Shown one piece after another: positions 1 to 11,200 of a stretch of DNA of 64,000 nt. The first letter of the stretch is position 1. Each line of letters opens with the position of its first letter. Origin of the DNA: Mesostigma viride (taxonomy: Eukaryota; Streptophyta; Mesostigmatophyceae; Mesostigmatales; Mesostigmataceae); the NCBI GenBank assembly GCA_009746045.1, contig RPFO01000188.1, positions 12,501 through 76,500 on the forward strand. The letters are read 5' to 3'. The notes beneath the pieces were generated by a model. It worked only from the letters and a program-made list of their open reading frames with translations. It did no database searches and was not told the origin of the DNA. Made by a program: the position numbers and the translations under genes.

Positions 1-929
1 CATATCGCACACAACCGGCGATGCCAACATGCGATGTGTATCGGTTATGAGGCAGCCGGTGCCTGTGTGTCAAATACCAGGCTTGACAGGAATCTTGTGG
101 TATACAGATCCTCATTATGTCAAGCATTTGCCGGTTGCATGTCTTGTTGAACATTTGAGCATGGCCTAGCAGGCACCGGGGGTTATTTATGTGTTTGCCT
201 GGATCGGGAAGCAGTTGAGTGTTCTCACAAGTGGGTGACCTTGATGAGTCTGGAGGGCTCATTTATTTTCCTTGGGTGGGGAGGGGGGTCCCTAGGCGGT
301 GGGGTTGGGGGTGGCGGTGTGTGTGTGGTGGTGGTGGGGGGGGGGGGGAGAATTGCCTGGTAATAATTGATGGGTAACTGTTTACCGCAATGTACGGTTT
401 AGTGGTCCATGAATAAAGCTGGTTGCCCGGAAACACCACAGTGCATTTTGTTGCCTGGCTCGAGCTACCATGGTCCGGATTCTCCCGATTTCTGGCCTGC
501 GCTGGTTGTCTCCTTGATAATGTACCTCATTTAGTAATAATAATGTGTGACGTAGTAAGGCCTGCAAGGTGTGAAGCCACCACACATGTGATACCAGGCT
601 GCTCTAGGTGCTGTCGACCCCGGTGCATGAATACGAGGGATAGGGCCTGCAAGCTTCTCTCATTACCATACGCAGGAGGCAAGCGCCACGTACATGCAGC
701 GTGCTCTCGATCTGCAAATGTACAGGCCGTCACAACTGTCTGTGCAATATATAGGCCACATTTGTGTGTTGGGGAATGCATGTGTATGGTACGTGTCGAT
801 GCTTCATGATCAAGGAGACAACCAGCGCAGGCCAGAAATCGGGAGAATCCGGACCATGGTAGCTCGACTGAGCCTGCTGTTACCTGTGGCCGCGTTGTCG
901 AGTCGTTCAGGATGATGATCGAATATGAA
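1..929. other. Gene-free region with G-rich run
   Basis: No convincing gene is visible; the short open frames have no recognisable motif and overlap on both strands. A G-rich low-complexity stretch lies at about 281-351. The main structure is the long inverted repeat listed separately at 460-867. Confidence 0.6.
460..867. repeat. Perfect 59-bp inverted repeat, 290-bp spacer
   Basis: Bases 460-518 are the exact reverse complement of 809-867 (arm 1 begins tcgagctaccatggtccgga). Identity stops at both arm ends apart from a few scattered matches. A perfect 59-bp pair implies a recent origin or gene conversion. It could fold into a long hairpin in RNA. No target duplication was found beside it, so calling it a transposon is not supported. 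Confidence 0.85.
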
Positions 930-1165
930 TGGAGAAAATAATTACACGAAAGTTACAAATATCGTCTGCATCATGCCCCTACCCATATAGTCACTAGCGG
1001 AGCATATAATCCTCATCCATGAGCTGTCCTCTACTGTAATGGCAGACGAGGCGGTAGTGTAGCGGCTATCCTCAGCTAGTAGGGCCGGCAATAACCTCCA
1101 CCTGAGGACTTCTACCCTGCATTCTACCAATGGGCCGGGCCCCGTGCTCTACGCCGCAGGGCCCG
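930..1165 (-). mobile_element. LINE family 1, 3'-end fragment (copy E1)
   Basis: The reverse strand encodes the last residues of the family-1 LINE ORF2 (EDSRYTTASSAITVEDSS, then diverged) followed by the same 3' untranslated sequence (aaataattacacgaaagttacaaatatcgtctgcatcat on the plus strand) seen at about 4120-4190 and 39690-39770. It differs from those copies by small insertions, including an extra ATG/CATG at about 1018 and a longer one near 1074-1088. It is a degenerate 5'-truncated copy and not functional. Confidence 0.8.
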
Positions 1166-1189
1166 CACCTTCAAAGAACAGCTAGTAGA

Positions 1190-1946
1190 GGATATGGGAG
1201 TCGCACATGCTGATATATAATTTTCCGAAGCTATTACGCTATATTCATGACGAGCAAACGCTCCTCGACACAACGCAGCCTGGCGGCTGCGCTCGGCAAT
1301 GACAATATGTCTGCAGCTCCGGCTGCAGCTTCGCCATCAGGTCCGGAAGGTAGTGGTGACACTAGTCGCGCACTGGTGGTCGCCGGCCCAGATACCTCCC
1401 GGGCTTTCCTCGCCCTCTGCATCGCCTGACCCTAAGCGCAGTCGCCCAGGCGAACCTGGCTGGTCTGAGCACGATTTTGACGTCGACAGGCTCTTTACCA
1501 CCCTCGACGTCAACAGGCCTGGCCTGTTCGACATGCCACCCATCAAGATCCTGGAGCTCGTGTTTTACGGGTCACACGCCTCACTGCTGGCCCTGTGCCA
1601 GCAACTCCAACCAATTCCAAACCAACTTTCTCCGCAACGGAGCTGACGGCCGGTTTTCCCACCGCGCATCTGACGTCCCTTTGAACATCGACTAACCTGG
1701 CCGGCTGGTCTCGCCCCCGCCTTCAGCTCGCAGCTCTCTTTACCATCCTTAAGCGCGCTCTTCCGAGGACCTCCTGCACCCCGCCCCCATTACCGAATCC
1801 ACCTTCCTCCTCCACAGGTCTCCATGACGCCCTCTCACAGCACGTGACGCCCCTTGCTTCAGATGTGGCAGCTGTGGGTCGCACGCTGCATATGGCTGCA
1901 TGCTGAGCTTCCCACCATCCCCACCGCCACCGCCACCCTCCTCGCC

Positions 1947-2012
<66 letters not shown>

Positions 2013-2722
2013 CCTCTGGACACCGACTCCATCACCGCCCAGCTCCGCGACATCGACCAGCACCTTAAGCTAGGACAATGCCATCGCCATCGAGGTCCTG
2101 CAAAACACCGCAGGCCTCACCGCCCAGGCGGTGAAGGACATTGCCGTCAAGCCAGCCCCTGCTGGCCTGGCCGGCGATGCTCGATCCTCCCATGCATCCC
2201 GACCTCGGGGCGGACATGCTTAAGCAGCACACCACCGATCCACCACCTCCGCCGTCGCAGCACAGCTCCAGCGGCAGACGCTTGACCTCCGCGAGGAGGC
2301 CGAGCTCGCCAAGGGCAGCCTCAACGTCATCGTCAAGAACTTTGACATGGAGGAAGGTGAGAATTCTGAGAAGCTTGCACGTGCGTTTGAGAGAGAAATT
2401 CTTAGTCGCATGGGCCTTACCGGTGAGATCGAGCTGGTCGCCCACCGCCTTCCCCGTGCGCGGGGTAAGGCAGGGGCGCCCCCGCTCCTTCTCACGGCCG
2501 AACCCGGCGGACAAGATTTCTTTTCTCATCTGGACGCCGCAAGCGGCTCGAGAAGACTCACTTCACCCTTGACGACGACTTGACGGCCCTGGCGCAGCAA
2601 CAACGGCCACGGGAGCTATGGCCGACCTACCTCCAGCTCCGGCAGGCCGGTGTACTGGAAGCCGGGGGCGGCCATCTACGTCGGCCATAAGCCCTGGCAT
2701 GCGACCCCCGCGGCCCCACTGG
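1190..2722 (+). pseudogene. LINE family 1 ORF1 remnant (L1 ORF1p-like)
   Basis: The putative start is ATG at 1247 (MTSKRSSTQRSLAAAL), shared with copies at 35597 and 43338; the 5' leader from about 1190 is shared too. The order matches an L1-type ORF1: Ala/Pro/Ser-rich head, a heptad-like coiled-coil stretch (about 2030-2330), an RRM-like segment (LNVIVKNFDMEEGE, about 2320-2400) and a C-terminal segment (IELVAHRLPRARGKAG, about 2425-2480) resembling the L1 ORF1p C-terminal domain. Such proteins bind LINE RNA. The frame is broken several times and interrupted by a 61-bp poly-C run. From 2581 the tail (ALAQQQRPRELWPTYLQLRQ) matches fragments at 46545-46370 and 63976-63767. The L1 ORF1 assignment rests on motif resemblance. 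Confidence 0.7.
1948..2008. repeat. 61-bp poly-C homopolymer
   Basis: This is an uninterrupted run of C inside the ORF1 remnant. The intact copy at 43326-44577 has an ordinary Ser/Thr/Ala-coding stretch at the equivalent place, so the run expanded here. Its length is unreliable in most sequencing chemistries. Confidence 0.95.
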
Positions 2723-2795
2723 GTATTCCCCTAAGCTGGGGCGTCTGGAGTCGGTGGCGGCCACCGACTCCAGACGCCCCAGCTTAGGGGAATAC
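2723..2795. repeat. 73-bp perfect palindrome (36-bp arms, 1-bp centre)
   Basis: Bases 2723-2758 (gtattcccctaagctggggc...) are the exact reverse complement of 2760-2795 with a single G at 2759. The same sequence exists as one arm only at about 46363-46393, where the ORF1 C-terminal fragment meets dispersed repeat R1. So the palindrome arose by inverted duplication at this junction. Confidence 0.95.
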
Positions 2796-3245
2796 AGCAC
2801 TAGTAGTGTAGAATAGATCGACCGTGGCCATGTACATGTACGCCTCCTACAGGCACTATACCAGCTGACTCACGAGTCTCATTTAACCATGTCAGTACAT
2901 GTGTGCCTATGCTGTGCCACACTCCAGATGATGCCTAGCTTTATTTAGTTATGCTGTGCCCATGCAGAGAGCTGCTCTCTGCTGAGATGCCACGCTCTAG
3001 CTCTTGTATAGCCATGATGATCTTCCCCCCCCATATGACAGGCTCCCCTTAGTTGGGTGTTGCTTGAGACTCTGGGGGGTGCAGGTGCCGGCTTGGTGCA
3101 CCCAGAGCAAGTGTCGTTTACATTCCCACCCTTGCAGGAAGTAGCTTATCTAGAATGTATTATAGGCCATAAGTGCCCCTTCTCTGGGCTATGTGCTACA
3201 GATACTCCCAACGGAGTTATGTTCCTAATTAATGGTCCCGAGGCC
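2796..3245 (-). repeat. Dispersed repeat R1 (probable retroelement 3' UTR)
   Basis: The reverse complement matches 45925-46370, 42640-42860 and 36290-36470; shared landmarks are aacataactccgttgggag and gctacttcctgca. In this copy and at 46545-45925 it lies directly downstream of an ORF1 C-terminal fragment, read in ORF1 direction. It ends in a TTAA-type tetranucleotide tail (aattaat here; longer at 36278-36294). It is therefore probably the 3' untranslated region of an ORF1-bearing, possibly non-autonomous, retroelement. It has no coding capacity. Confidence 0.7.
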
Positions 3246-3559
3246 TAGGCCTCTCCGTGATTTGGAACAAGAAAGTGGACAAGGCCAAGTGGGCCTGGCA
3301 GGTAGTAGAGGACAACGAACCCCCCCACGCGCGGGGAAGCGCCCGCGTGTGCAAACATACGGGAATTGCACGCCAGACAGGTCCCCTAGGGTAGAGAGCT
3401 TAGGCTAGTTGGCTTTTTGACGCTGTAGATAGATGTTGTAGATAGATGTTGTAGATAGATTAGACCGGTAGGACTGTGTGCATCCATCCATCCATCCAGC
3501 GGGTTTAATGCTCCGTGACTCCCCAATGGGAGCACGAGTCTAATTATGGGTAATTAATT
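3246..3559. other. Gene-free spacer with short tandem repeats
   Basis: It holds a three-fold ttgtagatagatg repeat at about 3423-3461, a (CATC)n run at 3481-3498, and a 32-bp hairpin motif (about 3507-3540) that recurs at 6729-6761. No gene is seen. Confidence 0.6.
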
Positions 3560-3990
3560 ACCAATGGGCCGTGGGGCCCGTGGGGAGAAAACAGGAGCAT
3601 GCCCCACAGGAAGGTGCTTATCACAGACGTCAGCCCATTTCTCCTTAAGTCTATCATGGGGGCGCGAAGTACAGATAATCCCAGAAGCCCGCTGCATCCT
3701 CAAGAAATTTTGTCACATAGGTCCGGGTCGCGCAGCTAGCGTCGGTGCGGGGCGCCCGCAAGCTATAAACTTGCCAGTGGGTTGCGACGGGACAAAGGGA
3801 CCCTGCCATAGGAGGTGTCTACCTGGTTGGTCAGTCATAAGCTCGCCCGCAGGGCCCACATCGGTATATTAACCTGGTTTGTGCGGGCAATTAAGATGGC
3901 CGGCAAAGAGGAGACGGCGGTGTCAGACATGGTATGGGTGACAAGAGGGACTGAGCTCGCAGTAGAGCTCGGCCCGGGTGCGGCGCTGAG
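3560..3990 (-). mobile_element. LINE family 1, degenerate ORF2 C-terminal fragment
   Basis: The reverse strand aligns with the C-terminal third of family-1 ORF2 at about 39880-40275: landmarks on the plus strand are gggcccgtggggagaaaacaggagcat, gtctacctggttgg and agatggccggcaaagaggag. Insertions such as ttaa at about 3868 break every frame. It lies just downstream of copy B in the same orientation. Confidence 0.75.
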
Positions 3991-4084
3991 TCTTGGTAGC
4001 GGACTAGATGACCTACTAGCTATAGACGGTGGGGCCGGAAACAGCTTGCTTGACCACCTGGGGCATGTGTTAAGTAAGTAAGTA

Positions 4085-6485
4085 CTTGCGTGTCATGCCA
4101 CGGAGTAGTATGCTAATCTCATTAGAAAAATAATTACACAAAAGTTTAAACAAATATCGTCTGCATCATCCCCCAACCGTTAAGCACTAGATGGGGATGT
4201 AATCCTCATCCGAGCTGTCCTCTACGTACTGTAATGGCAGACGAGGCGCTAGTGTAGCGGCTATCCTCAGGACCAATAACCTCCACCTGCGGACTTCTAC
4301 CCTGGCTAGCAACGGGCCGCGCGGGGCCCGTGGGGAGAAAACAGGAGCATACCCCTCATGCAGGAAGGTGCTTATCGCAGATGGCAGCCCATTTCTCCTT
4401 GTCAATCATGCGGGCGCGGAGTACGGATAGTCCCAGAAGCCCTGCATCTTCAAGCAGTTGTGTCACATAGGTCCGGGTCGCGCCGCGCCGGTGCCCGGCG
4501 CGCGCAAGTTTGCCAGTGGGTTGCGATCATTGGGACAAGGGGACAGCCGCTGCCATAGGAGGAGGTGTCTACCTGGTTGGCCCGTCTAAAGCCCCCCGGC
4601 AGGGCCCACATCGGTATTCACCTGGTCTGTGCGGGCAAGATGGCCGGCAAAGAGGAGGCGGCGGTGTCGGATGGTATGGGTGACAAGAGGGAGCTCGCAG
4701 TTACAGAGCTCGGCCCGGGTGCGGCGTTCTTGGTAGGGGACGCCGAGGATATGACGGAGCATTCGAGTGACGGTGCACCATGCCGTCAAGCTGCTGGCTC
4801 AGTGCCTGGTCCAGGGTCCACGCCTGAGTCGCAGCCGGCATAAAGGAGGATGCTGAGGACAAGGGCCTTGAACAGAATGCGCTTGCGTCGCTCACTCAGG
4901 TAGCGGCAGGTCCAGAACCTGTCCAGGCGGCGGAGGGCCGCCCAGGCCTGGCCAATGCGGGTGTTGATGTCGTCGGCCGTGGAGGGAAGCCAGCTGCCAA
5001 GGAGCTTGAAGCGAGTCGCCGGGGGGACGGGGCTGCCGTCCAGCAAGAGGAGGGTGGGTGGGGCTATCTCAGCAGCCGGGGAAGCCGATGGCCATGACCT
5101 CCTTTTTCTTGCTGATCATAAGCCCCACCGCCCGCGCTTCCAGTGATAAGCTGTCTAGCCAGAGTTGGGCTGACTCCGGGGTTTCCACGAGTGTCGTGTC
5201 ATCAGCGTAGATCAGATCGCTCAGGCGGTAGGGTGGGTCAACCCCGCCGTAGAGCTCTGGCGTACTCCGTCGGACGTCGGTGACCTCCGACGATCCCCGG
5301 CGGGCGTCCCTCCACCCGAGCGAAGCGGGCTTGTGCACGCCGCATAATATAGTCCACCATAATGATGAATAGATATGGGGAGAGCACACAGCCCTGCCAC
5401 ACCCCGGTGTGCAGGGGGAACGCCGGAGTGACGCCGTCGGCGGTACGGACCTGGGCTTGCATGGGACCCTTCATAGAACTGGCGGATGATCTCAACGATG
5501 TACGATGGGACACGGAACAGGTGAAGGACCACCCACAGGGCGTCCCATATAACCGTAGCGAATGCCTTGGTGTAATCCACGAAGATCAATAGCAATGGCA
5601 AGAGGCCGGGGCCGGGCCAGGCGGCCCGGCACTTTCTCCATCAGGCGGCGCGCGGTAATGGTGACCATATAACACAATTGCGACCAACACGGAAGCCCAT
5701 CTGGGACTCACCTAGGTGGGGATCGAGGCTGGCGCGCATGCGGTTCAGCAGGAGACGCATGAAGACTTTCAGCACGCAGCTTTGGAGGCATACGTACGCT
5801 GCGGTAGTTGCCGGTATCCGCGGCGGACCCGGCCCTAGTTAAGGACAGCGGTCATCCAATACGTCGGCGAGGGGAGGCCATCTCGTAGAATCCGGTTGCA
5901 AACACCCCGGAGGAAAGGCTCAAGCTCAGGCATCTTGACCACCTCCGGTGAAATATTGTCCACTCCCATGGCAGCATCATTGCGGAGGTTGGAGATGGCA
6001 GCAGCCCATTCCTGGGGAGTCCACTCGTCGTGGGGGCCGTCCACCAGGGGGCCGGAGAGCCAGCGGTGGGACCAGGTAGTCCGTCTCACTGGTGGGCGCC
6101 TGCGGGGGCTGAATGGGGCCGCCTCGGCTGGCCCCAGGGCGTGCAGCTGCAGCGGGGTCAAGCGGGGGGGGCGGCCCAGGGGGGCCCCCGATAGTTGGCC
6201 TGGGAGCTGAACCAAATCAAGGCGTTCACTGGGCCGGGTGCCTGGGATGTCAGCCCGTTGCGTTTCCCGCCGTCCGGTGAGACGGTCGAGAGAGCGCCAG
6301 GCCGCCTTGTGCTGGTTGGCGGCCGTGTGGCGATTGATTTCGGCGGCAAGTGTCTCCACCTCCTCCGCATGTGCGGCAGTATATGCTTGAGTAAGCCGTT
6401 CCTGGTACGGGTACAGGTCCTCCCCACGGCGGCGGGCCTGCGCTAGCGCCAGCCGGGCGGCAACCACCCGGGCGTCGCGGGGCAT
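4085..6485 (-). pseudogene. LINE family 1 copy B, ORF2 reverse transcriptase
   Basis: Read on the reverse strand from about 6485, fragments give the region before the RT (RDARVVAARLALAQARRRGE), the RT core (LLIFVDYTKAFA, GVWQGCVLSPYLF and an intact YADD at about 5190-5210) and the C-terminal domain (RHRRLLFAGHLARTDQ). The protein ends EDSSDEDYIPI at 4187. In motif A the usual Asp of KAFD is Ala. No endonuclease domain is present, so the copy is 5'-truncated. More than ten small insertions relative to copy A (39645-42590) break the frame, many of them making self-complementary 4-8-mers. It cannot make a working protein. Confidence 0.88.
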
Positions 6486-6728
6486 GTGTTAATTTCGAGC
6501 CTAACTGGCCGGGAGTGTCTAGTGGTGAGCATGATATACGTAGCCGGCCCAAAGCTTGTTCATGCACTTCGAGAGGCTCACACATGGGTCTTATTGCACC
6601 CACAGAACTTGCCGGATCGTCTATCGTGTCCGATTGCTGCTGTGGCATGCCTCTGGCATAAAGGAGAAAGGGGGACGTCTCTGCCCTTTCTTCCTGTTGT
6701 GCACATACAGGGATTATAAAAGCACTTC

Positions 6729-6761
6729 GGTGCTCCGTGACTCCGCAACGGGAGCACGAGT
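6729..6761. repeat. Hairpin motif abutting microsatellite
   Basis: The stem gtgctcc...gggagcac folds around about 13 bases. A near-identical motif lies at about 3507-3540, and both are beside tetranucleotide repeats: (CATC)n and (GAAT)n. This may be the 3' end of a short retroelement with a tetranucleotide tail. Confidence 0.5.
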
Positions 6762-6774
6762 TTCATGAATTCAT

Positions 6775-7139
6775 GGATGAATGAATGAATGAATGAATGA
6801 ATGAATGAATGAATGAATGAATGAATGAATGAATGAATGAATGAATGAATGAATGAATGAATGAATGAATGAATGAATGAATGAATGAATGAATGAATGA
6901 ATGAATGAATGAATGAATGAATGAATGAATGAATGAATGAATGAATGAATGAATGAATGAATGAATGAATGAATGAATGAATGAATGAATGAATGAATGA
7001 ATGAATGAATGAATGAATGAATGAATGAATGAATGAATGAATGAATGAATGAATGAATGAATGAATGAATGAATGAATGAATGAATGAATGAATGAATGA
7101 ATGAATGAATGAATGAATGAATGAATGAATGAATGAATG
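6775..7139. repeat. (GAAT)n microsatellite, about 91 units
   Basis: This is an almost perfect tetranucleotide array. Because 4 and 3 share no factor, all frames stay open, giving long spurious HSFI repeat proteins on the reverse strand. They are not genes. Confidence 0.97.
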
Positions 7140-8218
7140 CACTTCGAGCCACACGTGCGAAAAAGGGCTGGCGGGCCAGCGCAAAGTAAGGGGAGAGAGG
7201 GGGGGAGTCCAGAATAATATAATGCCACTCTCGGATTTTAAAGCGAATGCTGTGATAGAGGCATGCACATGCATGCATGCATGGTGAAGCCTCTCGCTAG
7301 ATCCGAAATGACTCATGAAGTTTATGGCGGGATTGAGATAGATTATACTCCCATGTGACATTAAGTACTCAATAACACGTAGACTTAACTGCATCGTGCG
7401 TGATCGAGCATATCCTCAATGAAATGGGTGGTGGAATGGAATGGGTGCCTACCTAATCTCTACTTTCCATTTCCATCCTCCGGAGGACTTATGCTCACGT
7501 GACGCAGTTGATAATGAACTGAATTTCACAACGAGGAGGGAGGGCACCCAAGCTTATCTCTGCCTGAGGGCACCGGGGCCACAGAGTACTATCTCGGCGA
7601 CCCAAAGGGCAGGCACAACTGCAAACCGGTGCAATGTACCGGTGGGCATGGTAATACGGGCGGATGCAAAGACATGCAAGCTGATGGCGAGTTGGCCACA
7701 GTCAGCTGAGCTATAGCTGGTATGTGCTAGTCTGAGCCAACACTTATCATCGTATCACTATGTACAAAACAAGCCAGCTCCACCAATCGCATGCCCAGAG
7801 CCTTTGGGGGCTCTTACAGTTTGTGGTTGGCAAATAGGTCCCCGCCCCAGTAGACCTTGGTCATCTCAGAGAAGTCCTTGTGCTAATGTTGATAGATAGC
7901 CAGGCCATTGATCACAGCATCGCTGCTGTGGAGCGGCATCGCAGCTGCGGAGCAGGCGTCTCACCCAACAACTAGTGGCCGGGGTTCAACCCCGCCAAAT
8001 CTCTCCCTGCTCCAATCCATCTCCAAGTTGTCTCACTCCATCCTACCCTCAGGCACCCTCACAGCTACCCGGAACCGTGCTCTGAGTATCCACAAGGAGC
8101 CCGCCAGTCTCATCCTCGCCAGCTTGCAACGCAGCAGGCGCCGACTCAGCCAACGTCCTTATTGCCATTCGTAGTTTCCACCACACCGCTAACCAGTTGC
8201 TGCTGTCACTGCTGCCGC
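7140..8218. other. Gene-free region downstream of the large minus gene
   Basis: No gene is recognised. A segment near 7486-7510 (gaggacttatgctcacgtga) recurs at about 43043-43070, marking another dispersed repeat. A tRNA B-box-like sequence at about 7981-7991 was examined and rejected. Confidence 0.5.
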
Positions 8219-11200
8219 TTAGACCGGGCTCGCGACCCCTTCCCTGGGACTCAGCGACGCAGATGACGCAGGGAAATGAAGCTGGTTTAATGAGGCCAGT
8301 GCCGCCGCAAACTTGGAGGCAACGCCGCCACCATTCTCTTCGTCCCCCTCTTCTGCTACCGCGACCCCATGAGTAAGAGCATTGCCATCCTCCATAGCAT
8401 AAGCCACACTCGAGACACCCTGGCCGCTCATTCCTGACTCACCCTCGCGACCATGCCACCCCTCAGGGCCCAAACGACCCTTCTCCACGGCGCCTGAACT
8501 AGCCACCTTTCCTAAACTCCCTCTGGCATCCCTGCCAGCCTTGTCACCACCTACACCCTCCCGGGCACCGCCATCGCCACCCTCGGCCGTGCTGCCATCC
8601 ACGTCCCTGGCAGCCCTCTCTTGTGCTTCGTTGTCTGCAGCAGTGCTGGTCAGGACGGGGCCCACAAACCCCACCAGGCCCTCGTCGTCCCTGGGACCGC
8701 TAAGAAGGGACGCCGCTGCCAGGGCTGCACGCGCTTGCTGGTGCGCCTCTTCTAACAGCCTCTGCGCCGTCTCCAATGTCATCCTGGGGGGGCCCTGCGG
8801 CTGCGCCAGCGGCGTCGCCCCCTGCTCCTCAGATTCCTCCTTGCCAACACCGTGGCCCTCTGCTGATTCGCCCACACCATGCACTTCATCTGATTCACCC
8901 CCACCATGGCCCTTAGCGGACTCACCAACCGCATGCCCCTTAACCATCTCACCAATACCGTGGCCCTCCACTAATTCGCCAACACCCTGCCCCTCCGCTG
9001 ACTGTTCGCCCACACCGAGGCCCTTGCCTGGCTCATCACCATATTGCCCCACCGCATATTCGTCAACGCCATCGCTCTTGGTGGATTCGACAACAACGGG
9101 CACCATCTGGACCGATCTGCCCACATCATGCCTTTCGCCCGATGTGCCAACACTACGCTCCTTTTCGACTACTTCGCCAACACCCTGCGCCTCCACCGAT
9201 GCGCCGACACCCTGCCCCCTCTCCTCATCCCCGTCCTGGACCCCAAGACCAGGATGCGTTCCCACCGGGTCATCGCTTCTAGTGGGCTTATAATCATGGG
9301 ACTCATAACCATGGGGCTCATGCTGTTCTTCCTCACCGCTCTGGCCATGATGCTCTCCCTCATTCCCATCTAAGCCCGTCACCCCCCGCCCCCGCCCACC
9401 CATCTCCCCTCCATCACCCCCGGTTGCCCCCAACCCTTGGACCGCCGCCGCCATGTTTCTGAACTCCGTCGCCATGTGACCAACCCCGATGTCCCCACCA
9501 TCATCGCGGAACGCATGCGATGACGACCCCGGGTATACCCCTCCCCCAACCCCCCTGCCCCCGCCCCCGCCCCCGCCCCCGCCCCCGCTCCCGCCCCCGC
9601 CGCCAACACCCCCCCCAATCCCTCCCCCCCCGTCGCCAAACACACCAATCCCTCCCCCCGCAACAGCACTAAACACGGGATGGGGGGATTCCCCTCCCAC
9701 CCCCGCGCCGAACACCGGGGGAACATCCCCTCCCCCCCCTTGCCCCCGCTTGCGCGCGATATACGCCGCCGTCTCCTCCCTCCTCTTGGCCGCCAGCCGC
9801 CGCTGCTCCTCCAGCTCCGCCATGACCCGCCGCTCCTCCTCCGCGCGCTTGGCGGCACGGAACTCCTCCACCTGGCGTCGCTTCTCCTCCCGCACCGCCG
9901 CCTGCCTCCGCCGCTCCTCCCCCTCTGCCGCCAACCGCGCCGCCTCCGCCTCCGCCTCCGCCTGCCTGCGGGCCGCCTCGGCGGCAGCCTTTTCGGCGCG
10001 GTAGGCCTCGACTTTGCGCCGCTGGGCCTCCCGCTTGGCTCGGTCTCTCGCCACCTGCGCCTCACTGGCAGCGATCGCCTCCTCGCGCGACACGGGCAGC
10101 GAAGAGATGCCCATCCCTGCGCTGATGCTGCCATCCGGGGGAGAGCTGTCCTCCGGGCCATCCTCTGCCCCCACCCTCCCTGCCCCTGCCCCTTGCCCTT
10201 CCCGACCAGCATTCACAACATTGCCAGCGTTACTGCGGTGCAATGCCCCAGAAGCGGATTTTCCGCCACCTCCTTCCCGGGAGGGGGCACCCTGCTGGGA
10301 GACGGCGGGGACCTGGGTCACCCCCGCCCCCGCCCCCGCCCCTCCCCGCGGCGCTGCCGCCCCTACCGCGAGCCCTGGCGGCTTGAGCCTGCTGGCATCC
10401 GCGGAGACAACAGCTGCGTCCTGCGCTCTCTCCTTCCCTCCTCCACCGGCACCGCTGGAATGATGCCCACCACCCCCGCGGCCACCATGGCCGCCTCCAA
10501 CACCGGATCCCGTGGCTGCTCCCCCTCGGGCTGACTCCGCGCCACCGTCGCTGCGTCGGCCAGCTTTAGCCTCAGCATCGGAGGCCGCCCTCCTGGGACC
10601 TCCTCCCCGGTCCTGCCGCGCTGCCCTGGGCCCCTCGGCCTGGGTCCCAGCATGATTGTGGGATAACCGCGGCTCGTCCTCGATCAGCTCCACCCTGTAC
10701 CGGTAGACCACCGCGGTCGCTCCCTTGCTGCTGCCGGCCGCAGGAGCGATCGGGGCGGGAAAGTCCGGCTCTGACCTGCCTCCACCAGCAGCAGCAGCAG
10801 TGACGGTGGCGGCGGCGCTGGCACTAGAGGCGCTACCGACAGCACCACCCTCGACAGTTGCCGGAGGAGGGAAGTCATCAAGGCTCAATCGTGCGGCATC
10901 CCACAGGAGCTGCCTCAGAACATTCTCCACCAGCGCAGCATGCTCGCCAGCGGAGGGGTCACCACCCGAGGGATCGCCCGCATGCAAACCAGAGGCAGCC
11001 GTGGCCTGTGGGCCACGGATAGGCCCAGAGCTAGGCCCATCGTCAGCGGCAGCAACACCAGCAACAGCGGCGGCAGTGCCTTCATTGCCGGTGTTCCCCT
11101 GCGCCAGCGGTTCATCTCCATTCGCTCTGGCAGCCGCCACGGTGCCCAACTCAGCCCCCGCCTCGCCCCCCCTCCCCCCCCACGCTCACCGCCACCCGCA

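Noticed and set aside
6578-7394. Long reverse-strand proteins made of HSFI repeats
   Set aside because: They are translations of the (GAAT)n microsatellite in all frames, with no unique domain.
7907-7990. tRNA-like segment with a GGTTCAACCCC B-box match
   Set aside because: The T-stem does not pair correctly around the loop, and no acceptor or anticodon stem can be formed upstream; probably chance or a decayed SINE.
8541-10534. Plus-strand open frames opposite the large minus gene
   Set aside because: Shadows of GC-rich coding sequence; Pro/Ser/Arg-rich without motifs, while the minus frame has coiled coils and a coherent composition.
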